A stretch of 64,000 bases of DNA from Dactylosporangium sp040689395 (GTDB lineage Bacteria > Actinomycetota > Actinomycetes > Mycobacteriales > Micromonosporaceae): NCBI RefSeq assembly GCF_040689395.1, contig NZ_JBFAZX010000018.1, positions 62,001 to 126,000 of the forward strand. The letters are read 5' to 3'. Below are positions 42,055-51,463 of the stretch, piece by piece. Made by a program: the position numbers and the translations under genes. Each line of letters begins with the position of its first letter. Position 1 is the first letter of the stretch. The notes under the pieces are model-generated. The model saw only the letters and a list, made by a program, of their open reading frames with translations, was not told the DNA's origin and ran no database searches.

Positions 42055-43380
42055 ATGACCCGACCCACGCCGCTGTCCGGCTTCCCGGAGTGGCTGCCCG
42101 CCCAGCGCCTCGCCGAGCAGCAGGTGCTCGACCGGCTTCGCCGCACGTTCGAGCTCTACGGCTTCTCGCCGCTGGAGACCCGGGCGGTCGAGCCGCTCGA
42201 CCAGCTGCTGCGCAAGGGGGAGACCTCCAAGGAGGTGTACACCCTGCGCCGGCTCCAGGCCGCCGAAGGCGACGACGAGCAGAGCCTGGGGTTGCACTTC
42301 GACCTGACCGTTCCGTTTGCCCGCTATGTGCTTGAAAATGCCGGTAAGCTGCAGTTTCCCTTCCGGCGGTACCAGATCCAGAAAGTATGGCGGGGTGAGA
42401 AGCCGCAGGCCGGACGCTACCGCGAGTTTCTGCAGGCCGACATCGACATCGTCGACCGGGACACCCTTCCGCCCCACTACGAGGCCGAGATCCCACTGGT
42501 CATCGGCGACGCGCTGCGCTCGCTGCCGATTCCGTCCGTCCGGATCATGGTCAACAACCGCAAGCTCTGCGAGGGCTTCTACCGCGGCCTGGGCCTGGAG
42601 GATCCCGAGGAGATCCTGAGGATCATCGACAAGCTGGACAAGATCGGCCCGAACGCCGTGACCCAGCTGATCCTGCAGGCCGGCGGCAGTGAGGCACAGG
42701 CCAAGGCGTGTCTCGCGCTGGCCGAGATCCGCGCTCAGGACGCCTCGTTCGCCGACGCCGTGCGCGCGCTCGGCGTCGAGCACCCGCTGCTGGACGAGGG
42801 CGTTGCCGAGCTCGCCGCGGTGGTGGAGACCGCCCGCGAGCACTCGCCCGGCCTGGTCGAGGCGACCCTGAAGATCGCCCGCGGCCTGGACTACTACACC
42901 GGCACCGTGTACGAGACGGAGCTGGCCGGTTACGAGCAGTACGGCTCCATCTGCTCCGGCGGCCGGTACGATAACCTGGCCAGCGCCGGGAAGGACGTCT
43001 TCCCCGGCGTCGGCATCTCCATCGGCGTGTCGCGCCTGCTGGGGTTGCTCTTCGACAACGACGCGCTCGCGGTGAGCCGCCCGACGCCGACGGCGGTGCT
43101 CGTGGCGCTGTGGAGCGAGCAGGACCGGGCCGCCAGCAACCGCATCGCCGCCGACCTGCGCGCCCGCGGGATCGCCACCGAGGTGGCACCCGTGCCGGCG
43201 AAGCTGGGCAAGCAGATCAAATACGCGGAGCGACGCGGGATCCCGTATGTCTGGTTCCCGGCCGGCGCCTCGGCCGAGGGCGGCGATCAGGTCAAGGACA
43301 TCCGCTCGGGCGAGCAGGTGGCCGCGTCCAGCACCGGGTGGACCCCTCCGGCCCACGACCTGGCGCCGATCCTGCGGTGA
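42055..43380 (+). CDS. hisS: Histidyl-tRNA synthetase
   Basis: A 441-residue class II aminoacyl-tRNA synthetase. Motif 2 region RYQIQKVWRGEKPQAGRYREF, the histidine-specific ARGLDYYTGTVYE (here GLDYYTGTVYE) and motif 3 GGRYDNL with GISIGVSRL are visible, followed by the C-terminal anticodon-binding domain. It charges tRNA-His. The 91 bases that follow before rarA show only a short CGAGCGCTCG palindrome. Confidence 0.96.
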   Translation: MTRPTPLSGFPEWLPAQRLAEQQVLDRLRRTFELYGFSPLETRAVEPLDQLLRKGETSKEVYTLRRLQAAEGDDEQSLGLHFDLTVPFARYVLENAGKLQFPFRRYQIQKVWRGEKPQAGRYREFLQADIDIVDRDTLPPHYEAEIPLVIGDALRSLPIPSVRIMVNNRKLCEGFYRGLGLEDPEEILRIIDKLDKIGPNAVTQLILQAGGSEAQAKACLALAEIRAQDASFADAVRALGVEHPLLDEGVAELAAVVETAREHSPGLVEATLKIARGLDYYTGTVYETELAGYEQYGSICSGGRYDNLASAGKDVFPGVGISIGVSRLLGLLFDNDALAVSRPTPTAVLVALWSEQDRAASNRIAADLRARGIATEVAPVPAKLGKQIKYAERRGIPYVWFPAGASAEGGDQVKDIRSGEQVAASSTGWTPPAHDLAPILR

Positions 43381-43471
43381 GAGAACGGGGCCCGGGCCAC
43401 ACCTCCACGGCCCGCAGTACGGTCCCGGTCGAGCGCTCGAACTGAGATCCGGACTTGTAGGGTCGGGGGCC

Positions 43472-44908
43472 GTGGACGGCTTGTTTGAGGTTCAACCGTC
43501 CGGTGACGTCGAGGTGCCTTCCGCAGGGGGCCCAGCCGTCACCGGTGACTTCACCGACGTGGCGGCGGACTCGCCGCTCGCGGTGCGGATGCGCCCGGTC
43601 AGCCTCGACGAGCTGGTCGGCCAGCAGCACCTGCTGGCGCCCGGCGCGCCGCTGCGCCAGCTCGTCGGCGGCGCCTCGCCGATGTCGGTGATCCTGTGGG
43701 GCCCGCCGGGCTCGGGCAAGACCACCATCGCCCACCTGGTCGCCGGCGCGACCGACCGGCGTTTCGTGGCACTGTCCGCGCTGTCGGCCGGGGTGAAGGA
43801 CGTGCGCGCGGTCATCGACACCGCCCGCCGGGAGCGCCGCCGTGGCGGCCCGCCGACCGTGCTGTTCATCGACGAGGTGCACCGGTTCAGCAAGACGCAG
43901 CAGGACTCGCTGCTGGCCGCCGTCGAGGACCGGACCGTGACGCTGCTCGCGGCCACCACCGAGAATCCGTACTTCTCGGTCATCTCGCCACTGCTGTCGC
44001 GCTGTGTGCTGCTCACGCTGCAGCCGCTCACCGACGACGACGTGCGCGCGCTCCTGCGCCGCGCGGTCACGGACGCGCGCGGGCTCGACGGCGCCGTGGC
44101 GCTCGACGAGGACGCGGAGGCGCATCTGGTACGCCTGGCCCGCGGCGACGTCCGCAAGGCCCTCACGGCGCTCGAGGCGGCCGCGGGCGCCGCGCTCGCG
44201 CAGCGGATTCCCGCCGTCGACCTGGCGACCGCGGAGAAGGCGGTCGACGTGGCCGCGCTGCGCTACGACCGCGACGGCGACGAGCACTACGACGTGGTCA
44301 GCGCGTTCATCAAGAGCATCCGCGGTTCCGACGCCGACGCCGCACTGCACTACCTGGCCCGGATGATCACCGCCGGGGAGGACGCCCGGTTCATCGCCCG
44401 GCGCCTGGTCATCTCCGCCAGCGAGGACATCGGCATGGCCGACCCGACCGCGTTGCCGATCGCGACCGCGGCCGCGCACGCTGTGGAGTACGTCGGCCTG
44501 CCCGAGGTGCAGATCGTCCTCGCCCAGGCCGTGATCCACCTCGCGCTCGCCCCGAAGTCCAACGCGGTGGTCGCCGCCATCGGCGCCGCGATGGCCGACG
44601 TGCGGGCCGGGGTCGGCGGTGCAGTTCCCGCGCATTTACGCGATTCGCACTACAAGGGGGCGAGCCGGGTCGGGCACGGGAAGGGGTACAAATACCCGCA
44701 CGACGACCCCCGGGGCGTGGTGCAGCAGCAGTACGCGCCGGAAGGGCTCGACAACCGGGAGTACTACCGCCCGACCGGCCATGGCGCTGAGCGCGCGGTG
44801 GCGGAACGATTGCCCAAACTACGGCGTATCGTGCGGGGGACCGCAGCGCCCGCCGAGGCGGGTGACGGTTCGCAACCAAACGGCATGGTGGAGGAGCGGC
44901 ACCGGTGA
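43472..44908 (+). CDS. rarA: Replication-associated recombination protein RarA (MgsA) ATPase
   Basis: A 478-residue AAA+ protein of the RarA/MgsA/WRNIP1 family related to clamp loaders. Walker A GPPGSGKTT, Walker B LFIDEVHRF, sensor 1 ATTENPYF and the C-terminal tetramerisation region (YKYPHDDPRGVVQQQYAPE) are visible. It acts at stalled replication forks. Codon 389 is a rare TTA (44636-44638), the second such codon noticed in a DNA-repair gene here. The stop overlaps the GTG of the next gene by four bases. Confidence 0.94.
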   Translation: MDGLFEVQPSGDVEVPSAGGPAVTGDFTDVAADSPLAVRMRPVSLDELVGQQHLLAPGAPLRQLVGGASPMSVILWGPPGSGKTTIAHLVAGATDRRFVALSALSAGVKDVRAVIDTARRERRRGGPPTVLFIDEVHRFSKTQQDSLLAAVEDRTVTLLAATTENPYFSVISPLLSRCVLLTLQPLTDDDVRALLRRAVTDARGLDGAVALDEDAEAHLVRLARGDVRKALTALEAAAGAALAQRIPAVDLATAEKAVDVAALRYDRDGDEHYDVVSAFIKSIRGSDADAALHYLARMITAGEDARFIARRLVISASEDIGMADPTALPIATAAAHAVEYVGLPEVQIVLAQAVIHLALAPKSNAVVAAIGAAMADVRAGVGGAVPAHLRDSHYKGASRVGHGKGYKYPHDDPRGVVQQQYAPEGLDNREYYRPTGHGAERAVAERLPKLRRIVRGTAAPAEAGDGSQPNGMVEERHR

Positions 44909-47397
44909 CATCGGGTCGGGACGAGGCCAAGAAGCGGCGCGGCCGCGGCAAGGCCGAACAAGGCCCGAGCGACGAGGACCTCGGCTGGCTGGCGGAGCTG
45001 CGTAACGCGGGCAGCGCACCCGGCGACGACGACCTCGGCACGTTCGGCGGCCCGCCCGCGCCCGGCGACGTCCTCGATCAGATGAACCCGCGCCGGACGG
45101 CAGCACCACAGCCACGCGGCGACGTCGCCGCGTCGCCGCCCATCCCGCCGCGATCGTCCCCGGTCACGGCCTCGGTGCCTCCCTCGGCCCCGCGCGCGGT
45201 GCCGCCGACAGGGCCACGCGCTGTGCCGCCGACAGGGTCACGCGCGGTTCCCGCGGCTGGGTCGCGTGCGGTGCCCCCTTCGCCGCCGCCTTCGGGGCAG
45301 CCTGTGCCGCCCGCCGAGCCGACACAGGCCTGGCGTGCGCCGCGTGGGGGTGCGCGGGAGTCGGCCTCCGGTTCGCGGCCGGCAACACCTGCCAAGCCCG
45401 CCGCAGCGGCTGCGTCCGCCGGGCCGGCGCGAGCGACAGCCGCCGCCCCCGTCGCGCCGGCTGGGCCTCCTGGCTCTTCCGGGCCCGCCGGGCCGGCGAC
45501 GGACTGGCGGGCGCTGCGCGACGCGGTCCGTGAGTCGCCGTCGGGTTCGCGGCCGGCGACACCGGCCGCGCCTGCCGCGCCTGCCGCGCCTGCGGGTCCG
45601 CCGGCCCCCGTCGCGCCGCAGCCCCCCGTCGCGCCGCAGCCCCCCGTCGCGCCGCCGGCGCCGGAGCCGACACAGGCCTGGCGTGCGCCGCGTGAGGAGG
45701 CGCGAGAGTCGACCTCGGGCTCCCGCCCGACGACGCCGGCCGAGCCGTGGCGTGAGTCGCCCTCGCGGGGGCGGCGGGCCGCGCGCGAGGATGCCGAGGC
45801 CTGGGAGGCAGTGGTCTGGGAGGCCGCCGGCACTGCACAGGGGGGCGGGGCGGGCGGGCGCCGGCGTGCGCCGGAATCCGATCAGGAGCCGCCCACCGGC
45901 GGGCGGCGGGCGGCGCAGGCGTTGCCCGAGCCGCGGCAGGGCGAGGCCGACTCGACTACCGGCGGGCGCGTTCCCCCGTCCGGTGCCGCGCGTGTTCCGG
46001 CGACGGGCGGTGGGCGCCGGCGCGCGGCCGAGCCCGACGAGCCCACCGGGTTCCGCGCCGGCCAGGGCCCGGGCCCCCGTGTTCCCGGCCCCCGTGTCCC
46101 CGAGCCCCGCGTCCCCGAGCCCCAGGTCTCCGAGTCCCGCGTCTCCAAGCCTCATGTCCCCGTGCCTCGCGTCCCGGAGTCTCGCGTCCCGGAGTCTCGT
46201 GTCCCGGAGTCTCGTGTCCCAGAGCCCCGTGTCCCAGAGCCCCGTGTCCCAGAGCCCCGTGTCCCGGAGTCCCGCGTCCCAGAGCCCCGTGTCCCGGAGT
46301 CCCGCGTCTCCGAGTCCCGCGGCGGTGGTCCTCGCGCGGGTGATCCTCGTGGTGGCGGTTCCGGGCAGCGTGGTCCCGAGTCCCGCGTGCCGGACCCGCG
46401 TGCGCAGGATGCCCGAGCGGCGGAGGTCCGGGGTGGCCGCGCCAGTGTTCCCGGTGCTGCCGGTGGCCGGCCAGGTGGCGCCGCGACGGCCGGTCCGAAC
46501 GGCCCCGCCGGTGGACCCCCCGGGCACGGCCCGGGTCCCGGTCAGAGGGCGGCACCTGGCGGGCGGCCGGGGTCGCCCGGCGGCGGTCGGGTCCCCGGGG
46601 ACGGGCCGCCGCCCAAGCCGTTCGTGGACCTGGCGCGGTTCGATCCCAACCCCGTGACGTACCGGGGCACCGCCAGCTCGCCGATGGCGGTCGACTGGGA
46701 GTCCACGACGCAGATCGCGCCGTTCGGGCTGTTCCAGCTGGCGCAGGCCAAGCGGGTGCGGCAGCTGCGGTTCGCGACGATCATCTTCGTGGTGCTCGCC
46801 GTGGTCGGCGCGCCGGCGGCGTTCTTCGTCATCCGGGAGCTCTCGCGCGACCCGGTGTTCGTGGAGCTCGACGACCTCAAGCTGCCCGAGTGGGCGGCCC
46901 GCAACCCGACCGACGGGGCACTGGGCAGCCGGTGGTGCATTCACGAGTGTCGATCACGACAGCGGACCTGGGAGTCGGGGCGCGGGCCGGAGGAGACCAA
47001 CCGGGCGTTCGTCGCCAAGCTGCGCGACGCCGGGTGGGCCGAGTGGAAGGTCCCGGACTGCCAGACCGAGGGTGTGGACGGGATCGAGACGTGCTGGCAG
47101 CGCGACGAATACGTCCTCGACCTCTGGGTGCGCGCCGCCGTCTGCGACGTCAAGGGCGCGCGGCCGACGATCAGCCCGGCGCCCGGGCCGTCGGGCAGCA
47201 AGGCGCCGAGCGGCAAGCCGTCCACGAAGCCCGCGTCGGCTCAGCCTTCGGTGTCGCAGTCCGCGCAACCGCCCGGCGACGCCGAGTCGTCGGGGGCCGC
47301 CCCGTCGGCGATCTGCCCCCTCGCCGTGACGACGATCAAGGTCTTCAACCGGATCAGCTACGACCCGGGAGGCACGGGCCAGGGCGGCGGCCCCTGA
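44905..47397 (+). CDS. Very long disordered, repeat-rich single-pass membrane protein
   Basis: 830 residues. Residues 1-620 are Pro/Arg/Ala-rich and probably disordered. They hold three near-identical modules starting at Trp143, Trp201 and Trp259 (WRAPRGGARESASGSRPATP and variants; exact 58-residue spacing). Further on, 16 pentapeptides of RVPE(P/S) type run from residue 392 to about 472. One helix follows at about 623-645 (FATIIFVVLAVVGAPAAFFV), then an extracellular domain with four cysteines (WCIHEC, DCQTE, ETCWQRDEY) and a Ser/Pro tail. Only the C-terminal 200 residues look conserved. Function is unknown. Coupling to rarA and proximity to alaS are the only context. Confidence 0.75.
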   Translation: MTSGRDEAKKRRGRGKAEQGPSDEDLGWLAELRNAGSAPGDDDLGTFGGPPAPGDVLDQMNPRRTAAPQPRGDVAASPPIPPRSSPVTASVPPSAPRAVPPTGPRAVPPTGSRAVPAAGSRAVPPSPPPSGQPVPPAEPTQAWRAPRGGARESASGSRPATPAKPAAAAASAGPARATAAAPVAPAGPPGSSGPAGPATDWRALRDAVRESPSGSRPATPAAPAAPAAPAGPPAPVAPQPPVAPQPPVAPPAPEPTQAWRAPREEARESTSGSRPTTPAEPWRESPSRGRRAAREDAEAWEAVVWEAAGTAQGGGAGGRRRAPESDQEPPTGGRRAAQALPEPRQGEADSTTGGRVPPSGAARVPATGGGRRRAAEPDEPTGFRAGQGPGPRVPGPRVPEPRVPEPQVSESRVSKPHVPVPRVPESRVPESRVPESRVPEPRVPEPRVPEPRVPESRVPEPRVPESRVSESRGGGPRAGDPRGGGSGQRGPESRVPDPRAQDARAAEVRGGRASVPGAAGGRPGGAATAGPNGPAGGPPGHGPGPGQRAAPGGRPGSPGGGRVPGDGPPPKPFVDLARFDPNPVTYRGTASSPMAVDWESTTQIAPFGLFQLAQAKRVRQLRFATIIFVVLAVVGAPAAFFVIRELSRDPVFVELDDLKLPEWAARNPTDGALGSRWCIHECRSRQRTWESGRGPEETNRAFVAKLRDAGWAEWKVPDCQTEGVDGIETCWQRDEYVLDLWVRAAVCDVKGARPTISPAPGPSGSKAPSGKPSTKPASAQPSVSQSAQPPGDAESSGAAPSAICPLAVTTIKVFNRISYDPGGTGQGGGP
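45331..45852 (+). repeat. Three 174-bp tandem modules inside the disordered protein gene
   Basis: The tryptophan codons at 45331, 45505 and 45679 start copies spaced exactly 174 bases (58 codons). Each begins W-R-x-x-R-x4-RES-x-SGSRP-x-TP. The right boundary of the third copy is approximate. Confidence 0.7.
46078..46320 (+). repeat. 15-bp tandem repeat encoding RVPE(P/S) pentapeptides
   Basis: 243 bases form about 16 units close to CGTGTCCCAGAGCCC, each one codon set for Arg-Val-Pro-Glu-Pro/Ser. The reading frame is kept throughout. Such arrays change length by slippage, so the number of units probably varies between strains. Confidence 0.85.
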
Positions 47398-47420
47398 CGC
47401 CACCGCCGGGGCGGGCAGAG

Positions 47421-47466
47421 CCGCGCCCCAGCGAAAGCCGGCACCGCGCCCCAGCGAAAGCCGGCA
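47421..47466. repeat. Tandem 23-bp repeat in a 412-base gene-free gap
   Basis: CCGCGCCCCAGCGAAAGCCG and the next three bases occur twice in succession (47421-47443 and 47444-47466). More diverged units built on TTCG(A/C)(A/G)A(A)(G)CCGGTGC continue to about 47570. The whole gap 47398-47809 holds no gene I can support, although frames are open on both strands. The Shine-Dalgarno AAGGAGGAA at its end belongs to the DUF948 gene. Confidence 0.65.
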
Positions 47467-47809
47467 CCTCGGAAGCCGTCGCCGCCGGCCTTCGAAAGCC
47501 GGTGCCGTGGTTCGCGGAACCGGTGCTGCGGTTCGGGCAACGCGCCGCGGTTCGCGAAGCCGCACCGCGGCTCAGGGAACGTGCCGCGGCCCGGCGAACG
47601 GCGTTCAGAACAGCGCTCAGCAAGCGAGCGCCGGGCGAACGGTGCCGCCGCTCGCCCATCTCAGAAGGGGCTTCATGGACGGCCGCCATGGTCGAAAAGC
47701 GCACCGTGCGGCCGGTCGAAGCGCGCCGGTGCATCACGGAGGGTAGGGTTCCTCCGTTGGAATGCGCTTCCACACGGGTGAAGGTCAATGCGGGTGAAGG
47801 AGGAACGGC

Positions 47810-48262
47810 GTGACCGTGTCCCTGGGCGGTATCGCGGCGCTGGTGGCGTCGGGTGGGTTCTTCGTGCTCGTGCTGGTGCTCGCCGTGCCGATCCTGCGGA
47901 CGCGACACACGATTGACGCGGCCACCGTGGCCATGCGCGACGCCGCCAACCAGACCACGCCGATGCTCGAGCGGGTCAACGTCACGATCGACAACGTCAA
48001 CACCGCCCTGAGCCAGGTCCACACGACTCTCGACGGCGTCAACATGCAGCTGGCGCGGATCGACACGATCACCGAAAACGTGTCGCACGTCAGCGCTAAT
48101 GTTGCGAACCTGTCCACGGTGGTCAGCGCCGCCGCGGCCAATCCGCTGGTGAAGGTCGCCGCGTTCGGGTACGGAGTGCGCAAGGCCGCCTCGAACCGGC
48201 GCCGCGAGGCGGACGAGGCCGAGGTGCGCGAGCAGGTCAGGCAGCGTCGCCGGCGGGGCTGA
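47810..48262 (+). CDS. DUF948-type membrane-anchored coiled-coil protein
   Basis: 150 residues: one N-terminal helix (ALVASGGFFVLVLVLAVPIL) and then a long amphipathic coiled coil (ATVAMRDAANQTTPMLERVN ... LSQVHTTLDGVNMQLARI), ending in a basic tail. This matches the DUF948 family found upstream of alaS in actinobacteria. Function is unknown. GTG 47810 follows AAGGAGGAA. It shares an operon with the next small gene and alaS. Confidence 0.82.
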   Translation: MTVSLGGIAALVASGGFFVLVLVLAVPILRTRHTIDAATVAMRDAANQTTPMLERVNVTIDNVNTALSQVHTTLDGVNMQLARIDTITENVSHVSANVANLSTVVSAAAANPLVKVAAFGYGVRKAASNRRREADEAEVREQVRQRRRRG

Positions 48263-48299
48263 CGCGCTCACCATCCATAATCGATAGAAAGGTTGAGCC

Positions 48300-48566
48300 A
48301 TGCGGCGTCTGCTGTGGCTCGGAATCGGGCTCGCCGTCGGGGCGTTGGTGGTCCGGGCGGTCGCCAAGAAGGCCCAGGCATTCACCCCGCAGGGCATCGC
48401 GGCGTCGGCGCGTGACTCCGCCATCGGCATCGCCGCCGGCGTGCGCGAATTCGTCGAGGACGTGCGCGACGGGATGGCGGAGCGCGAGGCCGAGATCCAC
48501 GCCGCGTTCGCGGATGGCTTGACCCTGGACGAAGACCTATACCCGGAAGGCCGGCAGCACGGATGA
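48300..48566 (+). CDS. Small membrane protein of unknown function preceding alaS
   Basis: 88 residues with one N-terminal helix (LLWLGIGLAVGALVVRAVA) followed by an amphipathic helical part ending in an acidic segment (LTLDEDLYPE). Homologues occur in this position in many actinobacteria, without known function. ATG 48300; its end overlaps the alaS start by four bases (ATGA). Confidence 0.78.
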   Translation: MRRLLWLGIGLAVGALVVRAVAKKAQAFTPQGIAASARDSAIGIAAGVREFVEDVRDGMAEREAEIHAAFADGLTLDEDLYPEGRQHG

Positions 48567-51223
48567 GAACCGCGGAGATCAAGCGACGTTTCCTGGCCCA
48601 CTTCGAGGCCAACGGGCACACGGTGGTGCCCTCCGCACCGCTGCCCGCCGTCGATGACCCCAACCTGCTGTTCATCAACGCGGGCATGGTCCAGTTCGTG
48701 CCGTTCTTCCTCGGCCAGCGGACCCCGCCGTACAACCGCGCCACGAGCGTGCAGAAGTGCATCCGCACGCCGGACATCGACGAGGTCGGCAAGACCAGCC
48801 GGCACGGCACGTTCTTCCAGATGAACGGCAACTTCAGCTTCGGCGACTACTTCAAGGAAGGCGCCATCAAGCTGGCCTGGGAGCTGTCGACCAACCCGGT
48901 CGACAAGGGCGGCTTCGGGCTGGACCCGGACCGGATCTGGGCCACCGTGTATCTCGACGACGACGAGGCCATCGACATCTGGAAGCGCACCGGCCTGCCC
49001 GCCGAGCGCATCGTGCGCCGCGGCAAGAAGGACAACTTCTGGTCGATGGGGATCCCCGGCCCGGCCGGCCCGTGCTCCGAGCTGTATTACGACCGCGGCG
49101 CGGCCTACGGCAAGGAGGGCGGCCCCGAGGTCGACGAGGACCGCTACCTGGAGTTCTGGAACCTCGTCTTCATGCAGCACGAGATCACCAACGTTATGTC
49201 GAAGGACGTCTTCGACATCGTCGGTGACCTGCCCAACAAGAACATCGACACCGGCATGGGCCTGGAGCGCATCGCCTCCCTGCTGCAGGGCGTCGACAAC
49301 CTGTACGAGATCGACGAGGTCCGGCCGGTCCTCGCCAAGGCCGCGGAGCTGACCGGCAAGCGGTACGGCCAGGCGGTCTCCCACGTCGCCGCCGAGTCGC
49401 ACCCCGATGACGTGCGGCTGCGGGTCATCGCCGACCACGTGCGCACCGCGCTCATGGTGATCTCCGACGGGGTCATCCCGTCCAACGAGGGCCGCGGCTA
49501 CGTGCTGCGCCGCATCCTGCGCCGTGCGATCCGCTCGATGCGCCTGCTCGGCTGGCAGGAAGGGCCGTCGCTGCCGTTGCTGCTGCCGGTCGCCCGCGAC
49601 TGCATGGCGCCGTCGTATCCCGAGGTCGCCACGGAGTACGACCGGATCTCGCAGTACGCGTACGGCGAGGAGGAGCGCTTCCTGCAGACCCTCAACGCCG
49701 GCACGACGATCCTCGACCTGGCGATGACGGACACCAAGTCCAAGGGGGGCAAGGTCCTCGCCGGCGACAAGGCGTTCCAGCTGCACGACACCTACGGCTT
49801 CCCGATCGACCTGACCCTGGAGATCGCCGCCGAGCAGGGCCTGCGGGTCGACGAGGACGGCTTCCGCCGGCTCATGGCCGAGCAGAAGGCCAACGCCAAG
49901 GCCGATGCGAAGGCGCGCAAGACCGGGCACGCCGACCTTTCGGTGTACCGGGCCGCGCTGGAGGACGGCGGCCCGGTGGAGTTCACCGGATACCGCGAGA
50001 TCTCCCGCGAGACCCGGGTCCGCTCCCTGCTGGGCGCCCCGGCGGCCGGCGAGGGCGAGGAGGTGTCGCTGGTCCTGGACGCCACGCCGTTCTACGCCGA
50101 GAGCGGCGGCCAGCTCGCCGACTCGGGCTTCATCACGCTCGGCGGCGGCAAGGTCGAGGTCCTCGACGTACAGTCGCCACTGCCCGGCCTGATCGTGCAC
50201 CGCGCCCGGGTCGTGGCCGGCGAGGTCCGCTCCGGCGACACCGCGTTCGCCGAGATCGACGTCGACCGGCGCCGCGCGGTCTCCCGCGCCCACACCGCGA
50301 CCCACCTGATCCACCAGACGATGCGCAACTTCCTCGGCGAGTCGGCGACCCAGGCGGGCTCGCTCAACGCGCCGGGCCGGCTGCGCTTCGACTTCAACAC
50401 CCCGGCGGCCGTGCCGGCGAGCGTCCTGCACGACGTCGAGCAGCAGGTCAACGAGGTGCTGCTGCGCGACCTCCTCGTGCACGCGTTCATCACGTCGCAG
50501 GACGAGGCTCGCAAGATCGGCGCGATGGCCCTCTTCGGCGAGAAGTACGGCGACGAGGTCCGCGTCGTCGAGGTCGGCGACTACGCCCGCGAGCTGTGCG
50601 GCGGCACCCACGTCGAGCGCTCCTCGCAGCTCGGCCTGGTGAAGATCCTCTCGGAGTCGTCGGTCGGCTCGGGCGTGCGCCGGGTCGAGGCCCTCGTCGG
50701 CCTCGACGCCTTCGGTCACCTGGCGCGCGAGCACGTGCTGGTCTCCCGGCTGGCCGAGCTCTTCCGCGTCCCCGGCGACCAGGTCGCCGACCGCGTGGAG
50801 CAGACGGTGGCCCAGCTGCGCGACGCCGAGCGCGAGCTGGAGAAGCTGCGCACGCAGCTGGTCCTGGCGGGCGCCGGCGGCCTGGCCGACTCGGCCCGCG
50901 ACGTGCGGGGCGTGGCGTTCGTCGGCACCGAGGCCCCGGAGGGCACGTCGGCCAACGAGGTGCGCACGCTGGTCCAGGAGATCCGTGGCCGCATCCCCGC
51001 CGAGCGCCCGGCCGTCGTCGCCGTGACGTCGCGCGCCGGCGGCAAGGCCTCGCTCGTCGTGGCGGTCAACGGCGCCGGGAAGTCGCGCGGCCTGTCCGCC
51101 GGCGACCTGGTGAAGGGCGCGCTGTCCGGCCGCGGGGGCGGCAACGCCGACCTGGCCCAGGGCGGCGGCGTCCCGGCCACCGAGGCCCCCAACCTGCTGC
51201 TGGCGGTCGAGAAGGCACTGTAG
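48563..51223 (+). CDS. alaS: Alanyl-tRNA synthetase
   Basis: An 886-residue class II synthetase. N-terminal catalytic core (FINAGMVQFVPFFLGQ, RKKDNFWSMG-like KKDNFWSMGIPGPAGPCSE), editing domain with HTATHLIHQ and CGGTHVERSSQLG (zinc ligands), and a C-terminal DHHA1 oligomerisation domain. It charges tRNA-Ala and clears Ser-tRNA-Ala. A hairpin terminator follows 31 bases after the stop. Confidence 0.97.
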   Translation: MRTAEIKRRFLAHFEANGHTVVPSAPLPAVDDPNLLFINAGMVQFVPFFLGQRTPPYNRATSVQKCIRTPDIDEVGKTSRHGTFFQMNGNFSFGDYFKEGAIKLAWELSTNPVDKGGFGLDPDRIWATVYLDDDEAIDIWKRTGLPAERIVRRGKKDNFWSMGIPGPAGPCSELYYDRGAAYGKEGGPEVDEDRYLEFWNLVFMQHEITNVMSKDVFDIVGDLPNKNIDTGMGLERIASLLQGVDNLYEIDEVRPVLAKAAELTGKRYGQAVSHVAAESHPDDVRLRVIADHVRTALMVISDGVIPSNEGRGYVLRRILRRAIRSMRLLGWQEGPSLPLLLPVARDCMAPSYPEVATEYDRISQYAYGEEERFLQTLNAGTTILDLAMTDTKSKGGKVLAGDKAFQLHDTYGFPIDLTLEIAAEQGLRVDEDGFRRLMAEQKANAKADAKARKTGHADLSVYRAALEDGGPVEFTGYREISRETRVRSLLGAPAAGEGEEVSLVLDATPFYAESGGQLADSGFITLGGGKVEVLDVQSPLPGLIVHRARVVAGEVRSGDTAFAEIDVDRRRAVSRAHTATHLIHQTMRNFLGESATQAGSLNAPGRLRFDFNTPAAVPASVLHDVEQQVNEVLLRDLLVHAFITSQDEARKIGAMALFGEKYGDEVRVVEVGDYARELCGGTHVERSSQLGLVKILSESSVGSGVRRVEALVGLDAFGHLAREHVLVSRLAELFRVPGDQVADRVEQTVAQLRDAERELEKLRTQLVLAGAGGLADSARDVRGVAFVGTEAPEGTSANEVRTLVQEIRGRIPAERPAVVAVTSRAGGKASLVVAVNGAGKSRGLSAGDLVKGALSGRGGGNADLAQGGGVPATEAPNLLLAVEKAL

Positions 51224-51254
51224 CGAGAAGGCCCCTCGCAGGAGGCCTGCCGTC

Positions 51255-51284
51255 GCGGCCCGTCCGGTGCTCCGGGCGGGCCGC
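51255..51284 (+). terminator. Terminator hairpin after alaS
   Basis: GCGGCCCGTCCG at 51255-51266 pairs with CGGGCGGGCCGC at 51273-51284 (one U-G pair) around GTGCTC. The rest of the 240-base gap before ruvX shows no further gene or clear promoter. Confidence 0.75.
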
Positions 51285-51463
51285 TTCGTGTGTCGAATCG
51301 CGCGCCGACCTGGCCGGCGTCGCCCGACGCATATCCGAATTCTCTGGAATGTCGAGTGGGTTGTACCGCACCGGCGACGGTTGAGGTGCGCAGAGTGACG
51401 GCGGAGGCGCCGGGTGGGCGACGCGACTGTGACCACGGTGACCCCAGCCGCTAGGGTGCGCCT

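Noticed and set aside
46078..46320. Possible CRISPR array
   Set aside because: The repeats are 15 bp, tandem with no spacers, and keep a protein reading frame.
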